From Mycolicibacterium lutetiense (GTDB taxonomy: Bacteria; Actinomycetota; Actinomycetes; Mycobacteriales; Mycobacteriaceae): a stretch of DNA of 64,000 bases. Positions 8,099 to 16,230 of the stretch are shown one piece after another (within the stretch, counting starts at the first letter, position 1; every line of letters starts with the position of its first letter). A model generated the notes under the pieces. That model made no database searches. It saw nothing but the letters and a program-made list of their open reading frames with translations, and was not told the origin of the DNA. The stretch spans positions 744,001 to 808,000 of the forward strand of contig NZ_JAGIOP010000001.1 in assembly GCF_017876775.1 (NCBI RefSeq), written 5' to 3'. The position numbers were made by a program, and so were the translations under genes.

Positions 8099-8838
8099 AC
8101 GATCACGAGCTGGCTGCCCGGCTGGCCACCAGGGCCGGGGATCTGCTGCTCGACGTCCGGGCCGACTTCGCCGACGCCACGGCTGCCGAGCGAAAGGCCG
8201 CCGGGGACAAGCAGTCCCACGACTTCCTGATGGCCGAGCTGGCTGCACTACGTCCCGGTGACTCGGTGCTGTCCGAGGAGGCCACAGCCGATCAGCGGGC
8301 CGATCCGGCCCGGCTGAGCGCAGACCGCGTCTGGATCGTCGATCCGCTGGACGGGACCCGGGAGTTCTCCGAACTCGGCCGCGACGACTGGGCCGTGCAC
8401 GTGGCGCTGTGGAGTGCGGGCGAACTCGTGGCCGGGGCGGTCGCGTTGCCCGCGCAGAACACCACGCTGTCCACTCCCGAGACGGCCGCGCCGCGTCCCT
8501 TCGACGGCCCGCCGCGGATCGTGGTGTCGCGCACCCGTCCGCCCGCGGTGGCACTGGCAGTCAGGGACGCACTCGGCGGAACACTGGTCGAAATGGGTTC
8601 GGCCGGAGCCAAAGTCGCCGCGGTGATCCGCGGGATCGCCGATGTGTACGTGCATGCCGGCGGTCAGTACGAGTGGGATTCGGCGGCGCCCGTCGCAGTG
8701 GCCCGCGCGGCCGGCCTGCACACCTCGCGCATCGACGGCTCGCGGTTGGTCTACAACTGCGCCGATCCCACGCTGCCCGACCTGATCGTATGCCGACCCG
8801 AGCTGGCCGAACGCGTACTGGCCGTCACGGCGGGGTAG
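8095..8838 (+). CDS. cysQ: 3'(2'),5'-bisphosphate nucleotidase, CysQ/inositol monophosphatase family
   Basis: A 247-residue IMPase-fold protein. Metal-binding motifs are EE at 61-62, DPLDGT at 83-88 (in WIVDPLDGTREF), and YEWDSAAP near residue 189. CysQ hydrolyses PAP (and PAPS) to AMP, removing an inhibitory by-product of PAPS use. Its four-base GTGA overlap with cysNC argues for this role over inositol phosphate dephosphorylation. In M. tuberculosis the characterised CysQ (Rv2131c) is encoded elsewhere, so the operonic copy may be a second family member here. The 3' end overlaps the convergent gene by 14 bp. Confidence 0.85.
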   Translation: MNDHELAARLATRAGDLLLDVRADFADATAAERKAAGDKQSHDFLMAELAALRPGDSVLSEEATADQRADPARLSADRVWIVDPLDGTREFSELGRDDWAVHVALWSAGELVAGAVALPAQNTTLSTPETAAPRPFDGPPRIVVSRTRPPAVALAVRDALGGTLVEMGSAGAKVAAVIRGIADVYVHAGGQYEWDSAAPVAVARAAGLHTSRIDGSRLVYNCADPTLPDLIVCRPELAERVLAVTAG

Positions 8839-9313
8839 TCGCCACACCGGCGGGGAGCTGGTCGGTACCGACATTCGGACAGGCAAGCTTCAGTTCGTGG
8901 AGTGCGTCGGTTCCGTCCTGGAAGCCGCCGACGAAATGTTTGTCGGGCCATCCGTTCGGCGGCGTTCTGGGATTGCCCTGGCTGATCCGTTGCAGCGCAT
9001 CGGCGAACCTCAGCGCTTCTCGCTTCAGGTCCCGATCTTCGATCGAAGCAGCTTCGTCCCGGACTGCGGTGGCCGCCTCGCCGGCATCCCGCGCCAGGTT
9101 CGGGTCGACTTGGCCGACCCCCATCCCCTGGAGGACACCCGGCACGACCTTCACCCATTGGTGCGCGATCTGGTCGGCGCGGCGGCAGTCGTCGCTGAGC
9201 TCATCACTCGACTCGTCGGCGTAGCCGACCACCACCATGATCAGCATCAGCGGCGACGCCGCGGCCAACATGACCAGCCTGATTTTGCCGCTCGACCAAT
9301 CCGGTAGTCCCAC
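8825..9313 (-). CDS. Small membrane-anchored or secreted protein of unknown function
   Basis: About 162 residues. One hydrophobic segment (about residues 10-30, IRLVMLAAASPLMLIMVVVGYA) could be a signal anchor or signal peptide. It is followed by an acidic, mainly helical domain containing two cysteines (one in DDCRR, one in KLACPN) that could form a disulfide outside the cell. I do not recognise the family. GTG 9313 is preferred to TTG 9316. It converges on cysQ with 14 bp of overlap and is divergent from the isochorismatase-like gene, about 43 bp away. Confidence 0.6.
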   Translation of the reverse strand: MGLPDWSSGKIRLVMLAAASPLMLIMVVVGYADESSDELSDDCRRADQIAHQWVKVVPGVLQGMGVGQVDPNLARDAGEAATAVRDEAASIEDRDLKREALRFADALQRISQGNPRTPPNGWPDKHFVGGFQDGTDALHELKLACPNVGTDQLPAGVATTPP

Positions 9314-9356
9314 CAATGCAGCCTAAACGCGGTGTCGGGTCACTACGCTCACCGAA

Positions 9357-9948
9357 ATGAGCCGCCCCACGCTGCGCGAACTGGCCAGCCTCCCCGCCGT
9401 ACCGGCCCGACTCGCCGATTCCACCCTGGTCCTGATCGACTGCCAGAACACCTACACCCACGGAAGCCGCCGACGGGGTGCAGGCGGCTCTCGAGCAGAC
9501 GGCACAACTCCTCGACCGGGCCCGCAGCGCGGGCATCCCGATCATCCATATCCAGCACTCCGACGGTCCGGGCTCGCTGTACGACATCGAGGGGGAGAGC
9601 GGCGCGATCGTCGCGTCGGTGGCTCCGCGCGAGGGAGAACCGGTGGTGGTCAAGCAGTTTCCCAATTCGTTCGTGCAGACCGATCTCGACGACCGGTTGA
9701 AGGGCCTCGGTGCGTCGAACCTGGTGCTGGCCGGATTCATGACGCACATGTGCGTCAACTCCACCGCGCGCGGCGCCTTCAACCTCGGGTACGCCCCGAC
9801 CGTGGTGGCCGCCGCGACCGCCACCCGCACGCTGGCCGGCCCTGACAGTGCGCCGGTGCCTGCCGCGGTCATGCAGTCGGCGAGCCTGGCAGCGATGTCG
9901 GATCTGTTCGCCATAGTCGTCCCGGACGTGACGGCCGTCCCAGACTGA
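9357..9948 (+). pseudogene. Isochorismatase-family cysteine hydrolase, split by a frameshift
   Basis: Two overlapping frames together make a complete isochorismatase-like hydrolase. The first frame from ATG 9357 gives the N-terminus with STLVLIDCQNTYTHG (catalytic Asp in LIDCQN). The second, readable from about 9463 to the stop at 9948, gives EAADGVQAALEQ onward, with the catalytic Lys in VVVKQFPNSF and Cys in MTHMCVNSTARGA. The switch lies near 9459-9470. All three catalytic residues survive, but not in one frame. A sequencing indel and a real recent mutation are both possible. A shorter product from GTG 9478 would lack the catalytic Asp. Confidence 0.7.
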
Positions 9949-9984
9949 GCCGGGCCGTTACGGGTGTCGGCAGGAGTGAGCTGG

Positions 9985-9990
9985 CACAAT
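9985..9990 (+). promoter_or_regulatory. Putative extended -10 of the Rrf2 gene (leaderless)
   Basis: CACAAT preceded by TGG lies seven bases before ATG 9998. This spacing predicts transcription starting at the ATG. Confidence 0.45.
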
Positions 9991-9997
9991 CCTGGGC

Positions 9998-10468
9998 ATG
10001 CGGATGTCGGCGAAGGCGGAGTATGCCGTCCGAGCCATGGTCCAGCTCGCGACGGTCGACGACGGTGTGCTGGTCAAGACCGACGACCTGGCGAAGGCAC
10101 AGGGCATCCCGGCGCAGTTCCTCGTCGATATCCTCACCGCCCTGCGAAACGACCGCCTGGTCCGCAGCCACCGGGGCCGTGACGGCGGCTACGAACTGGC
10201 GCGGCCGGCCGGTGAAATCAGCATCGCCGACGTGCTGCGTTGCATCGACGGACCGCTGGCCAGTGTGCGCGACATCGGCCTGGGGGATCTGCCGTACTCA
10301 GGGCCGACAGCGGCGCTGACCGATGTCTGGCGTGCGCTGCGGGCCAGCATGCGCTCGGTCCTGGAGGAGACCAGCCTGGCCGACGTAGCGGCCGGTGCGC
10401 TGCCCGACCACGTCGACACGCTGGCGGACGCCTACCGCAATCAGGAACACGAGCGCGGCCACCGCTAG
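9998..10468 (+). CDS. Rrf2-family transcriptional regulator (Rv1287-like)
   Basis: A 156-residue Rrf2 winged-helix protein. The N-terminal [18 protein letters not shown] and the wing [15 protein letters not shown] are characteristic. Only one cysteine is present (in VLRCIDGP). The three-Cys cluster that holds Fe-S in IscR, RsrR and NsrR is missing, so redox sensing through a cluster is unlikely. An equivalent gene follows cysN in M. tuberculosis (Rv1287). Its place by the sulfur genes recalls CymR, a cluster-free Rrf2 regulator of cysteine metabolism in Bacillus; that role is inferred. Its stop overlaps the convergent TetR gene by three bases. Confidence 0.85.
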   Translation: MRMSAKAEYAVRAMVQLATVDDGVLVKTDDLAKAQGIPAQFLVDILTALRNDRLVRSHRGRDGGYELARPAGEISIADVLRCIDGPLASVRDIGLGDLPYSGPTAALTDVWRALRASMRSVLEETSLADVAAGALPDHVDTLADAYRNQEHERGHR

Positions 10469-11091
10469 CGTTCGCGGCAGCGCATCGCGATGCCGTCGAT
10501 CAGCATTCGCAAGCCGCCGTCGAAATCCTCGGCGACCGATGTTCGGCTCGCCACCCGTGAGAGCGCCTCGATGTGCGGGTAATCGGTACCGGCGACCGAG
10601 CCGATCTGGGCCGCCGCCTCGGGTGCGCCGCCGGTCAACGGGCCGGCGAGTTCGGCTTGTGTGGAGCCGATGACCAGGGCCATCACTGCATGGAACGCCG
10701 ACAGGTGGTCGACGCCGGACAATCCGGCCCGGCCCAGGGCGCCGACCAGCGCGTCGGCGATGGCGAACCCGGTGGCCGAGGACATCCGGCGGACCAGCAC
10801 CAGGGGGATGGCGGCCGGATGCGCGCGCACGCCCCGCCACATCGCGGTGGCGATGGTGTGTACGTCGCGCTGCCAGTCGCCGGTGGGGGTGGGCACGGTG
10901 ATCTCGGCGACAACGGCTGAGACCACCAATTCTTCGAGGGCCTCTTTTCCGGCGACGTAGTTGTACATCGTCATGGGACCGGTGCCCAGGGCCGTCGCCA
11001 GTGACCGCATGCTCAACGCGGCCGGTCCGGAAGCATCGACGATTGTCAGTGCAGCCGAGGCGATCTCATCGACAGTGAATCGGGAACGCAT
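10465..11091 (-). CDS. TetR-family transcriptional repressor
   Basis: A 208-residue TetR protein. The N-terminal helix-turn-helix is [19 protein letters not shown] then [32 protein letters not shown]. The C-terminal part resembles the TetR_C tetracycline-repressor-like ligand domain. I chose ATG 11091 because it has AAGGAG just upstream and because the longer frame crosses the divergent operator region. It is divergent from an alpha/beta hydrolase gene, with two palindromic operator-like sites between them, so it probably represses itself and the hydrolase. Confidence 0.88.
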   Translation of the reverse strand: MRSRFTVDEIASAALTIVDASGPAALSMRSLATALGTGPMTMYNYVAGKEALEELVVSAVVAEITVPTPTGDWQRDVHTIATAMWRGVRAHPAAIPLVLVRRMSSATGFAIADALVGALGRAGLSGVDHLSAFHAVMALVIGSTQAELAGPLTGGAPEAAAQIGSVAGTDYPHIEALSRVASRTSVAEDFDGGLRMLIDGIAMRCRER

Positions 11092-11107
11092 AGGAACTCC
11101 TTGACAA

Positions 11108-11150
11108 GTACGTCGTACGTGTTGCAGTCTACGGCATACGTACAACGTAC
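11108..11150. promoter_or_regulatory. Two operator-like palindromes between TetR and hydrolase genes
   Basis: GTACG-T-CGTAC at 11108-11118 is a perfect inverted repeat with a one-base centre. A second, degenerate copy GTACAACGTAC lies at 11140-11150, 32 bp away centre to centre (about three helical turns). TTGACA at 11101-11106 flanks the first site. The layout is typical of TetR autoregulation in divergent pairs. Confidence 0.65.
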
Positions 11151-11167
11151 CTATGATGGAGGTTGAG

Positions 11168-12070
11168 ATGGCGGGTGTCGTGGCGACGGTCCGGGTCGGA
11201 TTCGAATCGGGTGGGCAGCGATGTGCAGCGTGGTTGACCCTGCCGGCGGAGCCCGGCCCGCACCCGGCGATCGTGCTGGCCCACGGGCTCGGCGCAACCC
11301 ACGACATGATGCTCCCGCAATATGAGCAGCACTTCGCCGCCGCGGGGATCGGCGTCCTATCCTTCGACTATCGCCACACCGGAATGTCAGATGGTGTTCC
11401 ACGGCAACATATTTCGATACGAAAGCAGTGCCGGGACCTGCATGCCGCACTCGACTGGCTGGGCGGGCGCGATGACGTCGATTCTGGCCGGCTCGGATTG
11501 TGGGGGACCAGCCTCGGCGCGATGAACGTGGTTCGGGTGGCCGCCGAGCGCGTCGAGCTGGCGGCTGCCGTCGTGCAATGCCCCATCGTGCACGGCCCCG
11601 CGGCCGCACGCACTCTCGGTCTGGTGGGGGCGCTGCGGTTGACCCCGGCGATTGCCGCTGATGGGCTGCGGGCGTTGAGCGGTCGAGACCGGCGGTATGT
11701 ACCCATCGTCGGCCGACCCGGCGGATTCGCCCTGGTGACTGCCCCAGGGGCGGAGGCGGGGTGGCATTCCACAGTCCCGCCCGGAGCGGGATTCGACAAC
11801 CGGATCGCGGCGTCGGATGCCCTGGGACTGGTGGCCACCTCGGCATTGCGCCACGCCAGCCGGGTGCGCGCACCGCTGCTGGTGTGCGTATGTGACCGGG
11901 AGAATCTGATGTCTCCCCGCCATGCCGCACTGGTGGCCGTTCGCGCAGCCAAGGGTGTTGTCCGTCATTACGATTCCGATCACTTCGCGATCTACCATCC
12001 GCCCCTGGTGAGCCAGGTGCTTGCCGACCAGACCGGCTTTCTCAAGGAGTACCTCGGTGTCGGCAAGTGA
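11168..12070 (+). CDS. Alpha/beta hydrolase
   Basis: A 300-residue serine hydrolase of the dienelactone hydrolase/DUF1749-like esterase type. The nucleophile elbow is WGTSLGAMN (GxSxG), the oxyanion region is LAHGLGATHD, a likely acid is the Asp in VCVCDREN, and the His is in DSDHFAIYHP. I chose ATG 11168 because GGAGG lies five bases upstream; two earlier in-frame ATGs at 11153 and 11156 lack such a site. It is divergent from its probable repressor. The substrate is unknown. Confidence 0.85.
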   Translation: MAGVVATVRVGFESGGQRCAAWLTLPAEPGPHPAIVLAHGLGATHDMMLPQYEQHFAAAGIGVLSFDYRHTGMSDGVPRQHISIRKQCRDLHAALDWLGGRDDVDSGRLGLWGTSLGAMNVVRVAAERVELAAAVVQCPIVHGPAAARTLGLVGALRLTPAIAADGLRALSGRDRRYVPIVGRPGGFALVTAPGAEAGWHSTVPPGAGFDNRIAASDALGLVATSALRHASRVRAPLLVCVCDRENLMSPRHAALVAVRAAKGVVRHYDSDHFAIYHPPLVSQVLADQTGFLKEYLGVGK

Positions 12071-12704
12071 TGAGCTACGGGCAAACGACACTCGCTTCGC
12101 CCGTGTTGCGGCGACCCTGAGCCCTGGTGAATGGGCGGCGTCGAGCCTCTGCGCGGAATGGACAAACCATGAGGTGCTCGCACACTTGGTGATCGGATAC
12201 AGCTGTGGGATCGGTGACTTCGCCCGGCAGCTGTACCTCCGCCGCGGCTTCGACCCCGCCAACACTGCTCTTGCGGCAACGCTGGCGAAGCGACGCGACC
12301 CGACCGCGCTACTGCACGACTACCGTCGCTATATCGCGCAGCCCGCCGGCACCGGCCGGTATTTCCCGCGACGACTCCTGATCGGTGATCACGTCACCCA
12401 CGAACTGGACATCCTCTACGCATTGGGGCGCGAGCCGCAGATCGCGCCCAGCGTGCTGGCCGCGGTGCTGAACACTCAAGTGACGCTGCCGAATCCGTTC
12501 GTACCGGCCTACCGCAACAGTCGTGGTCTGAGCCTGGTCGCCGTCGATACGAACTGGAGGCATGGGGGCGGCGGGCCGCTCGTCGAGGGCCGCGCCGCCG
12601 AACTCGTATCGGTACTGGGCAACCGCCCGGCGATGCTGCCGCGGTTGACCGGTGCCGGCGTCGGCCTGCTGTCGGAGCGGGTCAGCCTCCGTATGGGCGG
12701 GTGA
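12057..12704 (+). CDS. Maleylpyruvate isomerase-like / mycothiol-dependent DinB-fold protein
   Basis: A 215-residue protein of the actinobacterial TIGR03083/mycothiol-dependent maleylpyruvate isomerase N-terminal type. The segment LCAEWTNHEVLAHLVIGY matches the WTxxDVLAHL motif of this DinB-like fold, with further His residues (GDHVTHELDIL) as possible metal ligands. GTG 12057 lies inside the end of the hydrolase gene (14 bp overlap) and has AAGGAG seven bases before it, so the two genes are probably co-translated. The exact reaction is unknown. Confidence 0.72.
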   Translation: MSASDELRANDTRFARVAATLSPGEWAASSLCAEWTNHEVLAHLVIGYSCGIGDFARQLYLRRGFDPANTALAATLAKRRDPTALLHDYRRYIAQPAGTGRYFPRRLLIGDHVTHELDILYALGREPQIAPSVLAAVLNTQVTLPNPFVPAYRNSRGLSLVAVDTNWRHGGGGPLVEGRAAELVSVLGNRPAMLPRLTGAGVGLLSERVSLRMGG

Positions 12705-13065
12705 TGATCTCCAGGTAATGCCCGGACGGGTCCTGGAAGTACACCCCGCGGCCGCCGTCGTTGTGGTTGATCTCGCCCGGGTGCCGACCATGCGGATCGG
12801 CCCAGTGCTGCATGCCGCGGTCGCGGATCTTGCCGTAGATCGCGTCGAACTCGTCCTCGGACACCAGGAATGCGTAGTGCTGCGGCCGAATCTCTTCGTC
12901 AGGACCCACCTGGGCGTAATCGAGGTTCACCCCGTGATTGATGGTCACGGCGAGAAACGGACCGAATTCCCGGGGGTCGGGCAGGCCGAACAACTCGGTG
13001 AAGAACTCGGCTGAGACCCGCCGATCCCTGGCGGCGACGATGGTGTGGTTGAAGGTGATGGCCAT
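12682..13065 (-). CDS. VOC-family (glyoxalase/dioxygenase-like) protein
   Basis: A 127-residue vicinal-oxygen-chelate protein starting at ATG 13065 (MAITFNHTIVAARDR). It shows paired beta-alpha-beta-beta-beta modules, with candidate metal ligands His in FNHTIVA, His in PQHYAFLV, and Glu in GHYLEIITRPYG. The Gly/Pro-rich ending FQDPSGHYLEI is typical of the fold. Reaction unknown. It converges with the preceding gene (23 bp overlap) and is divergent from the acetyltransferase gene. Confidence 0.82.
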   Translation of the reverse strand: MAITFNHTIVAARDRRVSAEFFTELFGLPDPREFGPFLAVTINHGVNLDYAQVGPDEEIRPQHYAFLVSEDEFDAIYGKIRDRGMQHWADPHGRHPGEINHNDGGRGVYFQDPSGHYLEIITRPYGG

Positions 13066-13108
13066 ATCAGTCCAGTAAACAGTTGGACCGGTACCCCCGG
13101 CAACGGTG

Positions 13109-13114
13109 CAGGAT
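13109..13114 (+). promoter_or_regulatory. Putative -10 of the GNAT gene (leaderless)
   Basis: CAGGAT lies seven bases before ATG 13122. No convincing -35 or ribosome binding site is visible. Confidence 0.35.
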
Positions 13115-13121
13115 GGGGACC

Positions 13122-13646
13122 ATGCCCAACACCCAGATCCTGGCCGGGCCACAGGTAAGGCTGAGGCCACCGGTCGTCGAGGACGCCGAAGCTCTGTACA
13201 CCCGGATCTCCTCTGATCCCGAGGTGACGAAGTATCTGTCCTGGCGTCCGCATTCCGGCGTGGCCGAAACACGCCGTGTCATCACGACGTTGTTCAACGT
13301 CGGTGACGAGCACACCTGGTTGATCGAAGTCGATGGTGAGGTGGCCGGCCTGTGTGCCCGGCGACGACCTCAGCCGTACTCGGTGGAGCTGGGTTACTGC
13401 CTGGCCCGGCAGTGGTGGGGACGTGGCCTGATGTCGGAAGCGGTTTCGTTGATGTTGGCCGACCTACAACCGGATCCCACGGTGTATCGGATCGCGGCCT
13501 ACTGCCATGTCGACAATGCCGGTTCGGCTGGGGTGCTGCGCCGGTGCGGTTTGTCACTGGAGGGAAGGCTCGCGCGGTACTCCATGTTTCCCAATATCAG
13601 TGACGAACCACAGGATGTTCTGTTGTTCGGGAAGGCGGTGCGGTGA
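13122..13646 (+). CDS. GNAT-family N-acetyltransferase (RimJ/RimL type)
   Basis: A 174-residue acetyltransferase with the RimJ/RimL-like layout: VRLRPPVVEDAEALYTRISSDPEV, ELGYCLARQWWGRGLMSEAV (acetyl-CoA pyrophosphate-binding loop) and HVDNAGSAGVLRRCGLSLEGRLA. It probably acetylates an amino group on a protein or small molecule; the target is unknown. ATG 13122 (MPNTQ) fits the family start. The stop overlaps the start of the next gene. Confidence 0.85.
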   Translation: MPNTQILAGPQVRLRPPVVEDAEALYTRISSDPEVTKYLSWRPHSGVAETRRVITTLFNVGDEHTWLIEVDGEVAGLCARRRPQPYSVELGYCLARQWWGRGLMSEAVSLMLADLQPDPTVYRIAAYCHVDNAGSAGVLRRCGLSLEGRLARYSMFPNISDEPQDVLLFGKAVR

Positions 13647-14671
13647 TGGGCACTTTCGATATTCGCGGGTTGCGACGTCCGGTGATCGTGGCGCCGATGG
13701 CCGGTGGGCCCTCGACGCCCGAATTGGCCGCGGCCGGCAGCAACGCCGGCGGGCTCGGGTTCCTCGCGGCCGGTTATCTGACCGCCGAGGCGCTCGCCGA
13801 AAGGGTCACCGCGGCACGCGGTTTGACCGCCGAACCCCTTGGGGTGAATCTCTTTGCGCCCCAGCCCAGTGCGGGGACCGCGGACCAGATTCACGCCTAT
13901 GCGGCCGAGTTGGCCGGTGAGGCGCAGCGCTACGGGGTGGCGCTCGGTGAGCCGAGGTACGATGACGATGCGTGGGCCGCCAAGCTGGACGCGGTGTTCG
14001 ACCTACGGCCCGAGGTGGTCTCGTTCACTTTCGGTCTGCCGAGCGAGCCCGAGATCGCCCGGTTGCGCAGCGTCGGGATCAGCACCGTAGGCACCGTGAC
14101 GACGCTGGACGAAGCCTGGCTGGCGGTGGGCCGCGGTGTCGACGCACTTGCCGTCCAGGGACCTGCGGCCGGTGGACACCGCGGCACATTTGACCCGGGC
14201 GCCTCGCCCGCATCGCAATCACTGGACCACCTGCTGGCCGACGTGCTGGCAGCCGTGGACATCCCGGTCGTGGCTGCGGGCGGGTTGGTCAGCGCCGACG
14301 ACATTGCCGGCGTGCTGGCCGCCGGTGCGGTGGCGGCCCAACTGGGCACGGCGTTCCTGCTGGCCGATGAATCCGGCAGCAGTCCCGTGCACCGCGCCGC
14401 CCTACAGAGTCTCGATTTCACCGAAACCGTTGTGACGCGGGCATTTTCCGGTCGTTATGCTCGCGGGCTGCGCAATCGGTTCATCAGCGAGCACGATGGG
14501 CAGGCCCCGCTGGGGTACCCCGAGATCCATTACCTGACCAGTCCGGTGCGCAAGGCCTCGGTGGCCGCGGGCGATCCACAGGCCACCAACGTGTGGGCGG
14601 GCACCGGGTGGCGTCAGGCCCGCCCGGGTTCGGTGGCCGAGATCATCGACAGAGTGTCCCCGGCCCGCTAA
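13646..14671 (+). CDS. Nitronate monooxygenase (2-nitropropane dioxygenase family)
   Basis: A 341-residue FMN-dependent TIM-barrel enzyme. Flavin-binding features include RPVIVAPMAGGPSTPELAAAGSNAGGLGFLAAG at the N-terminus, VQGPAAGGHRG, and the PVVAAGGLVSADDIAGVLAAGAVAAQLGTAFL phosphate-binding segment. Family members oxidise alkyl nitronates such as propionate-3-nitronate to carbonyl compounds. ATG 13646 overlaps the preceding stop; GTG 13643 is an equally possible start. It is probably co-transcribed with the acetyltransferase and ends four bases into the convergent DUF4097 gene. Confidence 0.88.
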   Translation: MGTFDIRGLRRPVIVAPMAGGPSTPELAAAGSNAGGLGFLAAGYLTAEALAERVTAARGLTAEPLGVNLFAPQPSAGTADQIHAYAAELAGEAQRYGVALGEPRYDDDAWAAKLDAVFDLRPEVVSFTFGLPSEPEIARLRSVGISTVGTVTTLDEAWLAVGRGVDALAVQGPAAGGHRGTFDPGASPASQSLDHLLADVLAAVDIPVVAAGGLVSADDIAGVLAAGAVAAQLGTAFLLADESGSSPVHRAALQSLDFTETVVTRAFSGRYARGLRNRFISEHDGQAPLGYPEIHYLTSPVRKASVAAGDPQATNVWAGTGWRQARPGSVAEIIDRVSPAR

Positions 14672-15552
14672 CGCCCTCGGGCGCCGACATTCTCGACGAC
14701 AACGTCGCCGTCGTCGGAACGCACCGTGACTTCGGCGGCTGCTGTGTCGGGGACGGTTGTCTCGGGCACTCGCACCTCGGTCGAGGACCCCGACTGGGCA
14801 TGCACCAGATACGGTCCCCGCCCGGGTAGTCCGATGGTCACATCACCGTTGCGGCTCACCGCATCGATCAGGCGCGGCGCGGCGTCGCGGAAGTCGACGG
14901 TGATATCACCGTCCGACGTGGTGGCGTTGAACTGTTCGGTGACCGCGATGGGGGAGCGGGAGAAGATTCCGCCGTTCTCGGTGTGGGCCTCGATGCGGCG
15001 GGCGGCGCCCCGCAGGATGATCGGACCGTCTGTGGTGCGAGCGATCAGCTGGTCCAGGTCCGCCTGTGCGATCACCGTGCCGATCTCCTGCTCGGTGCGC
15101 ACAGTCAACCGCCGCGCCTGCTCGGGTGGTACGGCGACCGTGATCTCCCCGCCTCGGGCCCACTGCAGGAAACGGGACGGGTTGTCCACCAACGTGATCC
15201 GGGTCTCGTCGCCGTCGGTGGTGACCTCGAGTCGGTGCGCGCCGCTGTGGGTGGTGTTCACCAGGCGCAGATCGGCGGCGGCGTCCCGGGTTTCGCGGTC
15301 CGCGATGATCCGGATCGCGATGGGGATGCGTGCGGTGTCGATCACCAACGATCGCATCGTGGTCGGCAGGGCCTCGTGATCGGTGACGACGCGGACAGTG
15401 CTCACGGCCCACGCCGCGACACCCAGCGATGCCACCGAACCGGCCACAAGCAGCGTCGCCGCGGCGATCAGGACCAGACGGAAGGCGGTGCGTCCGCCGG
15501 GGGTCAGTTGGGGCGGAACGTTGGCCGGTGGCGGAGGGGCGATGGTGGTCAC
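14668..15552 (-). CDS. DUF4097-like membrane-anchored beta-helix protein
   Basis: A 294-residue protein with a Pro-rich cytoplasmic start, one transmembrane segment (about residues 26-50) and an extracytoplasmic domain of short repeated beta strands with Gly/Asp turns (NGGIFSRSP, TSDGDITVDF, SRNGDVTIGLP, RSDDGDVVVENV). This is the pattern of the DUF4097/toastrack family associated with LiaF-type envelope stress sensing. It lies 33 bp after a response regulator and its kinase on the same strand, so it is likely a component or output of that system. Confidence 0.78.
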   Translation of the reverse strand: MTTIAPPPPANVPPQLTPGGRTAFRLVLIAAATLLVAGSVASLGVAAWAVSTVRVVTDHEALPTTMRSLVIDTARIPIAIRIIADRETRDAAADLRLVNTTHSGAHRLEVTTDGDETRITLVDNPSRFLQWARGGEITVAVPPEQARRLTVRTEQEIGTVIAQADLDQLIARTTDGPIILRGAARRIEAHTENGGIFSRSPIAVTEQFNATTSDGDITVDFRDAAPRLIDAVSRNGDVTIGLPGRGPYLVHAQSGSSTEVRVPETTVPDTAAAEVTVRSDDGDVVVENVGARGR

Positions 15553-15585
15553 GATGAAAGTCCTTCCCGGGTGCGGATGTTCGGT

Positions 15586-16230
15586 CTAGGTCTCGAGGTA
15601 ACGCAGCACCGCGAGCACGCGGCGGTTCTCGCTCTCGTCCGGAGCGAGGTCGAATTTCGTGAAGATCGAGGCGATGTGTTTCTCGGCTGAGCCGACCGAG
15701 ATGTGCAGTGCGGCGGCGACAGCCGAGTTCGTCCTGCCCTCTGCCATGAGTTGCAGGACATCTCGTTCGCGCGGGGTCAACTGGTCCAGGACACTGCGTC
15801 GGGCCGAACGAATCAGGATCTGTGACACCACCTCTGGATCAAGTACCGTGCCGCCTCCGCCCACCACCTCGACGGCGTCGAGAAAGGCCAGAACGTCGGC
15901 CACCCGGTCTTTCAACAGATAGCCGAATCCTCGGGTGTCCGAGGCGATCAGGTCGGTCGCGTAACGCTCCTCGACGTAGTGCGAGAGAACCAGCACCGGG
16001 GACTCGGGGTTCTGCCTGCGCAGTAGGGCTGCGGCGCGGATGCCCTCGTCGGTGAACGTCGGTGGCATCCGGACATCAAGAATGGCCAGGTCTGGGTGAA
16101 GCTCATTCACCAGGCGCAGCAGGTTGGTGGCGTCGGGCACCCCGGCCACCACCTCGTGTCCGGCGTCGGCCAGGATCCGCTCGATACCGGCCCGCAGCAG
16201 CGCCGAATCCTCGGCGATCACGATGCGCAT
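15586..16230 (-). CDS. NarL/LuxR-type response regulator
   Basis: A 214-residue two-component regulator. The receiver domain begins MRIVIAEDSALLRAGIERIL, with the phosphorylatable Asp in LAILDVRMPP (near residue 54). A C-terminal LuxR helix-turn-helix follows: LTPRERDVLQLMAEGRTNSAVAAALHISVGSAEKHIASIFTKFDL. It overlaps the histidine kinase gene by 13 bp, so the pair is cognate. Confidence 0.93.
   Translation of the reverse strand: MRIVIAEDSALLRAGIERILADAGHEVVAGVPDATNLLRLVNELHPDLAILDVRMPPTFTDEGIRAAALLRRQNPESPVLVLSHYVEERYATDLIASDTRGFGYLLKDRVADVLAFLDAVEVVGGGGTVLDPEVVSQILIRSARRSVLDQLTPRERDVLQLMAEGRTNSAVAAALHISVGSAEKHIASIFTKFDLAPDESENRRVLAVLRYLET

Noticed and set aside
9440..9490. Programmed frameshifting in the isochorismatase-like gene
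   Set aside because: No slippery heptamer or downstream structure is evident, and the family is not known to use recoding.
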